Below are positions 46,082 to 54,955 of a DNA stretch of 64,000 bases, one piece after another. Below the pieces are notes generated by a model that was given only the letters and a program-made list of their open reading frames with translations, was not told the origin of the DNA and did not search any database. The position numbers were made by a program, and so were the translations under genes. Source of the DNA: Thereva unica (lineage: Eukaryota; Arthropoda; Insecta; Diptera; Therevidae); the NCBI GenBank assembly GCA_949987705.1, contig OX465281.1:2024001-2088000 (forward strand). The letters run 5' to 3'. Each line of letters starts with the position of its first letter. Positions within the stretch are counted from its first letter, which is position 1.

Positions 46082-47635
46082 TATATGTAAATCATTCTTC
46101 ATACCACTACCCCCTTGCAATTATCCATAGAGAGCTCATTGCATCACCAACAATGAGTATGAAAATAGTAAATTTAAAAAAAGAAGAAGATAACGCTTGC
46201 ACTGCCACTTCCAAACCAGTGTTACTTACTTATAAAAAAAAAACAATCTTCCATGCTTTTACGGTAAATTAAAATAATAAAAAAACAACAACAAAAACCA
46301 ACTAATACTAAGAAAGCATTTGAATGTGCAATTGTGTGTAATTAATTGGTGGCACTTTTCATTTAACAAAATAAAACATAATAAAATAGAAAAGAGAGAA
46401 AAAATACAATTAATTAATTAGTTTTTCACATTCATGGTGAACATTAAATGACAGAGAGAATATAAAAATAAGCACAAGAAATATATATATATATATATAT
46501 ACATAGATATACATATATATAAATACATATATAATATCGTTAAATACGAAATAAAACTAAATAGTGGCTAGTATTTATTGTAAATAATGGTAGAGGCGTT
46601 TTATTAAAAACAAAAATAAACAAAAAAAAAATCTCAGACAAAAAGCATCTTACAAAAAAAAAATACAAAACTTACATAGAAAAAACCACACAATAAAAAA
46701 AAAGAGTTTGCAATATGTACAAATTTTTTATAACCAAAAAAAAAACAAGAAAAAAAACTTTTTAATTTTTTACAAAATTGTATAAAAAATAAATAAATAA
46801 ATAAATAAAAACTATACGAAATAGACAAACAAAGTATAAGAAACAAAAAGCATATAAGAAATAGTTGCTAAGTAAATACAAAAAAAACATACAAAACAAA
46901 AATTCAATTTGTTTATAAGATTGTAAAAAAGAGAAAAAAAAAAACAATGTTATTATTATTATTATTATTACAAATAATTATTAAATATATATATTCACAA
47001 AATATATGAACTTTGATTAAGAAAACGAAAAGAAAAAAAACATTAAGAAATAATAATAATAATAAATTATCACACATTATCCATCACAAAAAAAACATAT
47101 AAAAAATTGCAAACGAGAAGCAAAATGGCGTTCTTTACACGATGATGTTCAGTTGCAGCAAGGACATCCTCTGTATTGTGTATTTGTGTATGTGAGAGTG
47201 AAGGATGCACCCAGAGATTGAGAGAGAGAGATTGAAAATTTGTAGCCATATTCTTGGGTTTGAGAGAGGATGCGCCGCCGGCTGAAGCTGAACGAAGCAC
47301 GAACGTAAATTACAGAAGCAAAAATAATGAAGTAATAATAATTGAAGAAAAAAAGAGAAAATAAATTATTGTTATTTTGAAAGAAAGAGAGAGAGATATA
47401 AAGAGATTGCTATTTAAGATTGATATTAGGGAGAAACAAAAATAAAAAAAAATATTTATTATGAAATAGAACCTCTGTCTTATTTTTTTTATACTATAAA
47501 AAATTTGAACAAACATAAGAACAAAATAAAAATTTTAAATATGTTAATTGTGTCTTTTACTTGTTTTACCTTTCATGCCGTGTTGGACTAACTTACTTGA
47601 AACTAACTGAAACTTGATCGAGTTAGCTGTTTTCA
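46082..47635. other. A-rich DNA without visible gene
   Basis: Long A-run-rich stretches on the + strand, an (AT)n tract at 46481-46501, an ATTATT tract near 46,950 and a GA-rich tract near 47,215 and 47,385. Open frames are low complexity. It resembles the A-rich blocks at 21 and 25 kb. Confidence 0.4.
46481..46501. repeat. (AT)n microsatellite
   Basis: Ten AT units in a row. Confidence 0.9.
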
Positions 47636-47639
47636 TATT

Positions 47640-48530
47640 TGGGCTTGGAGTTCTGAGCCTGGACAGTAGTATAGCTATGCCATTTCTGGTACAGTAAAGC
47701 TATCGGTTGTAGGCAAAGGTGTGAGCTTTATCAGGGACAAGAACCAGTGGGTGAGCTTTTTGCGTTTAGCTATGAAATGAAGTTGAACTTCGCTGTAATG
47801 TAGCTTAGGTGGGCTTTCATGCGAAAAAGCCTTGGATGGAATCTTGTGGGGGAATTTGATCCAATTCTTGGATGTGTCTTGGGTGACCTTTCACGCCTCC
47901 ACCTGAGAGCTTTAATTTAGCTTATAACGCTGGCCGTCCACTGGAAGCGTATTCGAGCGTCTATGCGCCTCGGCTACATGAGCGGCTACAGGTGGCTACA
48001 ACTAGCTACTAGCGACTCTGAGATTCGCGGCTAAGCGCTACAGGGGTCGTCCATTCCAAGCTTTGCATGCTGTTCAGTTTGTAGTGAACTTTGACGTAAT
48101 AATATTGTGATTTGTAAATATAGAAGGCTTTGGAGAAAATTATTTCCTGATTCGCCACCGATCCAAATCAAATTGGATTCGCGCGGCATTCACGAAAACG
48201 CTTATAGCCGCCTGCTCAAAGTCGCCTGCAGTGGACGATGTTTATATGAAATTCTTTATGCTCGAACTCGCGCATAGCCGCGTGTAGCCGAAGCCCTTTC
48301 AGTGGACGACCAGCTTAGTTTCGCATACAAATTCAGCCAAAGTAATTTTAATAATAGACAGACCAGACCAGACCAGGCAGCTTAGAGTAGGAGAACCAGG
48401 AGAAGAAGGAGGAAATCTGGTCTATCTGGTCTGGTTGTCTTAGCTGTCTGGTCAGTCTGGACAGCATGGCCTATATAACTAGTACTCTTGCAGATTAGTA
48501 ACCTTGAAAAAGTAGTTATAGCTAGGTAGT
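47640..48530 (+). repeat. Interspersed repeat, copy B, with inserted MITE
   Basis: Ordered words shared with 34260-34795: GTATAGCTATGCC, GGGACAAGAACC, AAGTTGAACTTCGC, GGTGGGCTTTCATG, the TCTATCTGGTCTGG block and a TATATAACTAG segment. It is split by the inverted-repeat element at 47929-48314. No coding potential is recognised. Confidence 0.55.
47929..48314. repeat. MITE with GTAGCCG-rich interior
   Basis: The left end GCTGGCCGTCCACTGGAAG and the inverted right end GCTGGTCGTCCACTGAAAG match with two mismatches. The 386-base interior repeats GTAGCCG/CGGCTAC in both orientations. It lies inside repeat copy B. A target duplication could not be settled. Confidence 0.7.
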
Positions 48531-48939
48531 CGAAAATTACTCCATCCCATTGTTTTACCTATTTGATGAAATTAAAGCTTTAGGAATCCCCAGAGAACAC
48601 CATCTAGAATCCATAGTCGTTGAAAAAAAACCTTATATCTTGGAAACTGGTAAAATTTAGTTAAACCTACACCATCATCGCAAGACAATGAAGTTCAACT
48701 GCAGATTTCCACAGCCAAGACACCGCGAAGTTCAATTATAGACTCCCCTCAAGATCACATTCACCACTGCGAATTTGAACTGCAGATTCGATCCCCAACC
48801 TCGAAAGCTCACCCAAGACATAAACACAGATTTGGAACCTGGCTCAAATTTCCACACAAGAACTCAGTGCCGGCGGATCGTGTTAGGCCCGGGTGGGTAG
48901 CCAGACAACCAAACTCCTCTTCAAACTCCAAGCTACAAT
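48531..48939. other. No supported gene
   Basis: Words such as GAAGTTCAACTGCAGATT recur twice, suggesting repeat-derived DNA. Nothing coding is visible. Confidence 0.3.
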
Positions 48940-49711
48940 CTAACTACATACCATTAACATGAAGTCCGTTGAACTGAAGTTCGGCAAAGTTAGGCTCTGA
49001 TGTGATACAGGATCTTGGCTTACCTTAATCAGAACGCTTGTAAAAGGCGTTTGTTGTATTGCCTGCCCGAGGGCTTCTTCATGTTCCGTCGTTTGTTTTT
49101 TTGTGGCTATTTTTGAATGTTGGAGGTTGGTGTGCTTTATTTCAAGCCACTCCCTCAAACTCAAACCCTCCACCAGTTCAGTTCAAATTACGAAACTGCT
49201 TCTCTGGGGAAAGGCTTTTAAAACTATTCAGTTTAGCTGTATCTTAGATGGCTCTCATTCTTCTCCAATATCTCGAGGGACTTCTCGTTGATTTAGGAGA
49301 AAGAATGTAATGCTCTTCTTCAGCGGTTCCTTTGCTTCAATGACATCCATAGGAATCACAGATTTTGAGCCCGGAGACACAGGAGAAGCTTTACAGGCTC
49401 CAAATTTACTTTAACCAGACCTCTCCTCAGAATATCCGCCGCTGGAATTAGCTTGAGACTACATTTCGTCCCATGGCCTTCTCATTCATGGCATTCTTTC
49501 TCTCTGGTACTGCGTCTGCATGCGCATACCGACCGACCTCTGTTTTTCTGAATTCGGTTCGCCCGGGGGTTGTCTTAGTTATCGTCTCCCGGCTGGAGGT
49601 GAGTACATTTTCTTCTGAAGATGTCGATAACTCCCGAACACCTTGGTATTTTTTTGGCAAACTCAACTGGTCTGGATTCAGAGGAGCGAGCCCTTTCCAA
49701 CGAAGCATCAT
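48940..49711 (-). pseudogene. Coding-like segments of an unidentified - strand gene
   Basis: From right to left on the - strand, the frame at 49448-49711 (KGLAPLNPDQLSLPKKYQGV.., with VPERKNAMNEKAMGRN) has balanced, protein-like composition. It is followed in another frame by PVSPGSKSVIPMDVIEAKEP and FFLLNQREVPRDIGEE, and by a frame at 48940-49173 (SLREWLEIKHTNLQHSKIAT). The last contains an AG|GTAAGC donor-like site near 49,022. Stops and shifts between them suggest a decayed gene, or exons plus introns of a live one. I do not recognise the family. The neighbouring segment at 51670-52345 may be part of the same gene, separated by a transposon. Confidence 0.3.
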
Positions 49712-49856
49712 TGCTTAAAATTAATTATTCTAGATATTCTAGATTTCAAATCTTGTTGTTTGGCCGTTTATATTCAATTTTATACAATGAAAAACTATTC
49801 CCAAAACAAAATAATACTGCCAAATTTTATACATTACATAAATTCACTTAAATTAA

Positions 49857-51666
49857 CCTTAAATACGTTAAATTAACTACTTAAATTAAAGAAATCCCAA
49901 AAAAATGAAAATTTTCAATACCTGAAATTTCAAAAAATGCACAAGAATCATACCGATAAAAACTCAGTTTTTAGGCCGTTTTTGCGTTATCGTCAATAAC
50001 CGTTATTAAGCCTATTATTATTAAATATGCATTATTTACATATTCTATTATATTCTTAATTACTTAAGGTGCTGATAGACGATGAGAATATTCTCATGTA
50101 AATGCTCTCGCGAGAACAAAAATTCGTTCTCATTGCCGTGTAAATAGACATGAGAATACGTTATCCCTCTCATGGGAATATTATCAAGCGTTCTCTTGAG
50201 AATCTCTCTCTCATACGTGTAAATAGATGCCATAGGAATATTCCAATAAGATTTCATGAGAATTCATTCTTTCCAACATGTTGGAAAGAACGATTGTTCT
50301 CACGTCTCTTATTATTGTTTTGTGAATTTTATTAGTAGGCGGTTGTGTTTTGTTGTGGATTCCTTTAATTGTCATGGCGGAAAGAAAGGAAAAAATACAG
50401 TTGAGAAATAAGGAAGTAAGTAAAAAAATATTATTTGGACATAAGCAATTTTATTTAAATTAACTAATGTATACAGGCATGGCCGGACGAAAAAAGGGAA
50501 AAAATGTTTGCCGCATACGAGGAGAACGAATGCCTGTGAAGGAAAAGCCATGAAAATTATTTCAAGCCCCACGGACACCTAGAAAAAAAAATCGACCAAA
50601 CACTTCTCCTCCTTCTGTTTCTTTCGGCCTCCTCAGCCTCTTCTTCTTGGAGCAGCATCCCGAAACTCACACAAAACCCAATCTTCAACTTCCGTCTTTC
50701 CGACATGGCGATTACAACAGAAATAACTTTCAATATATGCTCTCGAGAATTAAAATATCAGCCAAATCTTTTGTTCTCATCGTTTACGCACACTATGTTA
50801 ACTACGGGATACCATATAATGTCACGTTTTCGAAAATAAAAATTATTATCACCAAACTTCTGTTCTCATCGTGTAGACACACATGAGAACTCATGAAAAT
50901 ATTCTCATGAGAGCGATTCTCATGAGAACGATATTTACGCTCACAAGAACAAATACTATCACTCGTGTAAACAGCCATCATGAGAATATTCTCACGAGAA
51001 TACCAAAATTTACGTTGAGAATATTCTCATCGTCTATCAGCACCTTTAAAAGCAGAATTTCACAATTTTTTATTGTTTAATTTAATCAAAATCATTAAAA
51101 TAAACTTCTGAAATTATTCAACGTGGAAAATTGCATATTTTTAAGAGTTTAATGTGGAATCATGGCGGCGTAAAATTCACGTTTTTCGGTGAGCGCAGGG
51201 ATCCTCTATCTAATGGATAAATTTACAATGTCAAGTTTCGCAACTTTGTGTGAGAAAACTTCGACACTTCGCATTGTAATTTGTGACATGTCATACAGGA
51301 TCCGTGCGGTTATCAAAAAGCGGTCGTTATTTCGATAAGAGTAGACTCCTGCAACTATGCAATTTTTTACTATTGTGCTATTTGATTTATTTTCAAAAGT
51401 TTATTTTATTGATTTTAATTAAATTAAACAATAAAAAATTGTGAGATTTTGTTTTTAAGTAATTAAGAATATAATAGAATATGTAAATAATACATATTTA
51501 ATAATAATAGGCCTAATAACGATTATTGATGATAACGCGAAAAAGGCCTAAAAACTGAGTTTTTATCAGTATGATTCTTGCGCATTTTTTTGAGATTTCG
51601 GGAATTGAAAATTTTCTTTTTTTTGGAATTTCTTTAATTTAAATAAATAATTTGACTTATTTAAGG
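49857..51666. mobile_element. Inverted-repeat (foldback-like) element split by a MITE
   Basis: The left arm starts CCTTAAATACGTTAAATTAA at 49857 and runs to 50066. It resumes after the inserted MITE at 51046 and continues to about 51,120. The right arm runs from about 51,390 to 51,666 as its inverse, including ATTCTTAATTACTTAA and CTCAGTTTTTAGGCC segments. Without the MITE the element is about 0.83 kb with arms of roughly 270 bases. No coding capacity. Confidence 0.8.
50067..51045. mobile_element. PIF/Harbinger-type MITE with TTA target duplication
   Basis: The left end AGGTGCTGATAGACGATGAG followed by AATATTCTCAT is mirrored at the right end (CTCATCGTCTATCAGCACCT). TTA flanks both sides (50064-50066 and 51046-51048), the duplication of PIF/Harbinger elements. 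The opposite arm of the host inverted-repeat element supplies the empty site ACTTAAAA, confirming a 3-bp duplication. The interior is rich in GAGAAT/ATTCTC words and has no transposase. Confidence 0.85.
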
Positions 51667-51669
51667 TGT

Positions 51670-52345
51670 TTATAGTGAATGATTGCCGCAATTTACGAAC
51701 ATCTGCTGTGGCATGGAAACGTTGCATGCTTGCTCCATGGTGATGTCAGTGTTCTCCTCTCGGATTTGCTTTTTGAACAGCCTTTCTTTGAGCTTGTTCT
51801 GGGCCAATCCATCTAAGCCAAGCCTGTATAGGAGCTCTAGACTTGGTAACCTCGGCTTCAAACTAGTGGAGCGATGCAGAGCTGATGTTGATAGGCTCAC
51901 AAAACAGCACACCGGAAAGCAATTTTGATGCCCATTTTAGTGGCCACAAGAGTGAGAGTTGTTCAAAGCAGTATGGCAGTAAATGTTGTCAGCTATTTCA
52001 AGTTCGTCTATTCTATTTCCTCTTATTTTCCTTCAAACTTTCTAATTTTTCCAAACATTTAATGCTTGCATCTAGGCAGGTCCACTCTCTTCTAGTGAAA
52101 AGTCCTTGAATTGCTGCACCATAAAATGTTGTGCTTCTTGTCAAATTACGCAAAATTTGCGGAATTGATAATGCCGAGCCCCATTTGGGCTCCAATTACT
52201 CTGAAAAGCTTTGGCCCAAAAGTGTGTGGCTTGACCAAGAATGAGAGCCAATTTGAAGCAACGCCAGAGCTTCTCAGAAGTGACCTTAGCGATAGTACAG
52301 CGAAAACCTGAATGCGATAATTACGGCGAATTTGTTTACACACAA
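51670..52345 (-). pseudogene. Coding-like segments, unidentified - strand gene
   Basis: The frame 51670-51912 ends in LKERLFKKQIREENTDITME and then CNVSMPQQMFVNCGNHSL plus a stop, and looks like a genuine charged C-terminus. Upstream on the - strand, 52013-52195 reads KWGSALSIPQILRNLTRSTT.. to CLEKLESLKENKRK. An overlapping frame at 52146-52343 begins MCKQIRRNYRIQ and is basic and hydrophobic, like an organelle-targeting leader. The frames are not continuous, and no splice sites convincingly join them. The 5' end would lie about 90 bases from the divergent nuclease-like gene. Family unknown. Confidence 0.3.
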
Positions 52346-52368
52346 TTTTTTCGCTGACCTTCCGCCGA

Positions 52369-52442
52369 GATAAGGCCTGCGCGACCGATGATAACGCGCT
52401 GACAAAAAGCGCTGCTTTAAAGGCGCTGCGACTCAGTTTCAG
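52369..52442 (+). promoter_or_regulatory. Promoter of nuclease-like gene 1
   Basis: An initiator CTCAGTTTC sits about 25 bases before the ATG, with A+1 at about 52435. A weak TATA-like ACAAAAAG lies at about -33. GATAAGG at about 52,370 and GATAACG at about 52,390 are GATA-factor-like motifs. The sister gene has the same arrangement. Confidence 0.5.
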
Positions 52443-52457
52443 AAAGATTTCGGTGAA

Positions 52458-53591
52458 ATGCTCAAATCCGTGCTCGTGTCCATTGTAACGTTCTCGATCT
52501 TCGCCAGTTCAAAGGACTGCCAGGTGCCGCCTGCGGGATTCTGGATGTTTACTCCTTTAGTTTACCACGAAAATGGCGTGTTCTATCCGACGGAAATAGC
52601 GGACATTCACAGTGTGGTTGTAGTGCCAGATGGTGACAAGGTTATTTTGGGCTGCGGCCCGAGTCGGTTCGCCAAGCGAAATCTGGAGTTTGTCACGGCG
52701 TATTGCGATCACAGCGGCAAGTTTATAGGCAGCGAAGCTGGTCAAAGTTACGAGGATTTATATTGCGATGGACTCGCCGTTGATGAAGTGCTAGCAGCCG
52801 TACCCGGATGCCCGGAGGACAAAGCCTCAGTTCAGTTCGGCTACGTGCACCCAATCGACAATGCTGGCCATATAGTCGGGGAAGCGTGCTTCTCGCCATT
52901 TGAGGGCCGCACCTTGTTCGCCCATGTTCGAAGAGGATCGGACGAGTTTGTTCCGCTGGCGAAGGTTGGAAAGGGGTTCTTCAGGGCGAAACACCCAGAA
53001 ACTCGGCATCGGATTGAGTTCATTCGAAACTTTAACCCGGTGGAAATTAAAACAAAGTTAGAAACACTTTTGGACACAGACGTTAAGCACGACATCCTGA
53101 TTAGCACCTATATTGGCCCTAAGCTCCTGTCGCATGACCAGCTGAAGCCCACAAGGAGATTGGTCTGGAACTTCCTCACTTTGTTCAAAAACACCAATTT
53201 GGAAATTCTCGAGGAAGAGATCTCGAACATACCGGGAAATGTCGATATTTACAAGGGCAGCCATGGAGTGTTCACTGTCGGCAACTCGTCCATGTTTATC
53301 TCTGGCGAGAAGTTCCCAATTCCCGACATCATTTGGCTGGTAGTAAGGAAAGGCGGCAAGGCGGCTGCTTTTGCGGTGTTCAATAATCCTTTCGCTACCA
53401 CTGAGGAAATCCGGAGAAAGTCTCCGTGCACCAGCAAGTGCCAGCAAGTGTCCTGGCTGAACAACCAGATCCCGAATCCTACCAGCCGCAATACGAAGAA
53501 CGGAGTCGTGTTTTGTTGTGAGTATGGCGAACTCAGGCGGGTCATCAGTGAGATTCCTGCATTGAATGGAATAACGGACTTCTTCATCTAG
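52458..53591 (+). CDS. Secreted DNA/RNA non-specific endonuclease-like protein, probably inactive
   Basis: A 377-residue single-exon gene. Residues 1-18 form a signal peptide (LVSIVTFSIFASS), so the product is secreted. The cysteine-rich N-terminal part and the C-terminal part (NVDIYKGSHGVF at 261-272, IPDIIWLVV, AFAVFNNPF, CTSKCQQVSWL, FCCEYGELR) follow the layout of insect salivary/midgut nucleases of the NUC family. Where the family has an RGHL motif and a downstream N-x-x-x-N-x-x-NW metal site, this protein reads LLSHDQLKPT at 223-232 and then a shortened stretch before LEILEEEIS. The catalytic His and Asn are therefore not in place, and it is probably a pseudoenzyme (inference). AATAAA is at 53697-53702. 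It is convergent with a close relative at 54956-56125. Family assignment is fairly sure; lack of activity needs alignment. Confidence 0.85.
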   Translation: MLKSVLVSIVTFSIFASSKDCQVPPAGFWMFTPLVYHENGVFYPTEIADIHSVVVVPDGDKVILGCGPSRFAKRNLEFVTAYCDHSGKFIGSEAGQSYEDLYCDGLAVDEVLAAVPGCPEDKASVQFGYVHPIDNAGHIVGEACFSPFEGRTLFAHVRRGSDEFVPLAKVGKGFFRAKHPETRHRIEFIRNFNPVEIKTKLETLLDTDVKHDILISTYIGPKLLSHDQLKPTRRLVWNFLTLFKNTNLEILEEEISNIPGNVDIYKGSHGVFTVGNSSMFISGEKFPIPDIIWLVVRKGGKAAAFAVFNNPFATTEEIRRKSPCTSKCQQVSWLNNQIPNPTSRNTKNGVVFCCEYGELRRVISEIPALNGITDFFI

Positions 53592-53696
53592 GTTAGTCTA
53601 GGGAAATGATTTTGTGGTTTAAGCTTTATTCTAAAAGTGTGTGGGTGTCCATGTGCCAAGGCCAAACTAAGTATCACCAGCTTCTTGTGTTATGGA

Positions 53697-53702
53697 AATA
53701 AA
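53697..53702 (+). terminator. Poly(A) signal of nuclease-like gene 1
   Basis: AATAAA 105 bases after the stop codon, followed by a T-rich stretch. Confidence 0.65.
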
Positions 53703-53839
53703 TTTATTGTTTAAAAAAACGCTTTTCCCTTAAAACTAGATAAGAAATATTTTTGAATGTAAAGTTTTTATTGTTTCAGCCATTATAGGTTCCACTACTG
53801 CGCACAACCAAGGAGAATAATATGTCAGTTCAGCATCTA

Positions 53840-54840
53840 GTAGTCTTCGTACCGTTCATAGTACTGTGACCGACAACCGTGCAGATCCGTTCCGTGCTTC
53901 TCCGGAATGCTACCATGCCACTTCAGTGCCATTTTAAGATGACTTCCACAAGGCTCTTAAGTTTGTTTGGATAAAACCAAGGAGATTCTTTAACTTGGAC
54001 AGTTCCATCTCAAAATCTATATCCACATATCTTATTGGTCCTAAAATCTGCTTGGGGCGCGCCTGATCAGGTGTCGAATCAAACATATGACCAACATACT
54101 TAGCTTGACGCATTCGTTGAAGTGAATTTTAACGAACAGTTGATGTCGTGAGGTGCCTAAATCCATCCTGAGAACGTGGCGAAAGATAAGACGGTGATCC
54201 TGGATGATTTTCAACATAAGTGAGGTGTTCCTCCGAAACCGGGTTAAAGATTGCCAGTAGTTTTAATGAAGCAAGAAAGTTTCTTTGATTTTGAACTATC
54301 GTGAAGCTCGTAGAAGTTCTCAGCGGCGCCCATGATTCGTGGCACGCCTGCTGTACCCTGGTTACGTCATTGGATGAGCCTCAAGTTTAAACTGTGAAAT
54401 ATTGTACGAGTTGGGAAGGTGAAGAAATGAACTTGTAGATCGTAGTGTGCATGAAAAGTACAGCTTCAGACGAGTAAAACCAGTGGACTGGCGTTGCATT
54501 GCGGGAAAAGTATTGCCGGGAAAAGCAGGAGGACATTAACTACTGTAGTTTAGATTGGACGCTATCTTATACTAACTTGGAAAAAACTCTTTTAGTCCAG
54601 TTCACTAGTTTAGCCAACAGAGCGGGGTGCAAAACTGTATCAAATCCCGTTGAATAAACCAGAACAACCATACTAGATTTCTCGAAGCGATGAATACTTT
54701 GTTTGAGGTGATCTGTTGGACAAGAAAGAAAGTTGCCGCTCTTCGACGAATTTCGCACCTTTTTTAGGAGGTTGCGATAGGAGACGGATTTCGCAAAAGT
54801 CCTTCCCAAGGATACCATGTAAAACACCAATCTGAAACAA
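53840..54840 (-). pseudogene. Broken coding-like remnants between the two nuclease-like genes
   Basis: On the - strand a strong acceptor TTATTGTTTCAG ends at about 54,838. It is followed by the frame 54567-54830 (HLKQSIHRFEKSSMVVLVYS, AKLVNWTKRVF). Further on come SSEAVLFMHTTIYKFISS near 54,430, then MRQAKYVGHMFDSTPDQARP and FEMELSKLKNLLGFIQTNLR near 54.0-54.1 kb, and finally KWHGSIPEKHGTDLHGC and YYERYEDY before a stop near 53,845. Each piece looks protein-like but they lie in different frames. I do not recognise the family. It could be a dead gene or several small exons. Confidence 0.25.
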
Positions 54841-54924
54841 TAATTTTTACTTATAAAAGTGAAACCACGCCAATCTCAATGAGTGTAGATAACAGTTTTA
54901 CAGTTTAGTAGTTTTTGAGTAATC

Positions 54925-54930
54925 TTTATT
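54925..54930 (-). terminator. Poly(A) signal of nuclease-like gene 2
   Basis: On the - strand AATAAA lies about 25 bases after the stop codon of the 389-residue gene. Confidence 0.65.
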
Positions 54931-54955
54931 AATAAACTTAAAATTGCAAATTCGC

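Noticed and set aside
53058..53587. - strand frames of 129 and 112 codons
   Set aside because: Shadows of the + strand nuclease-like gene 52458-53591.
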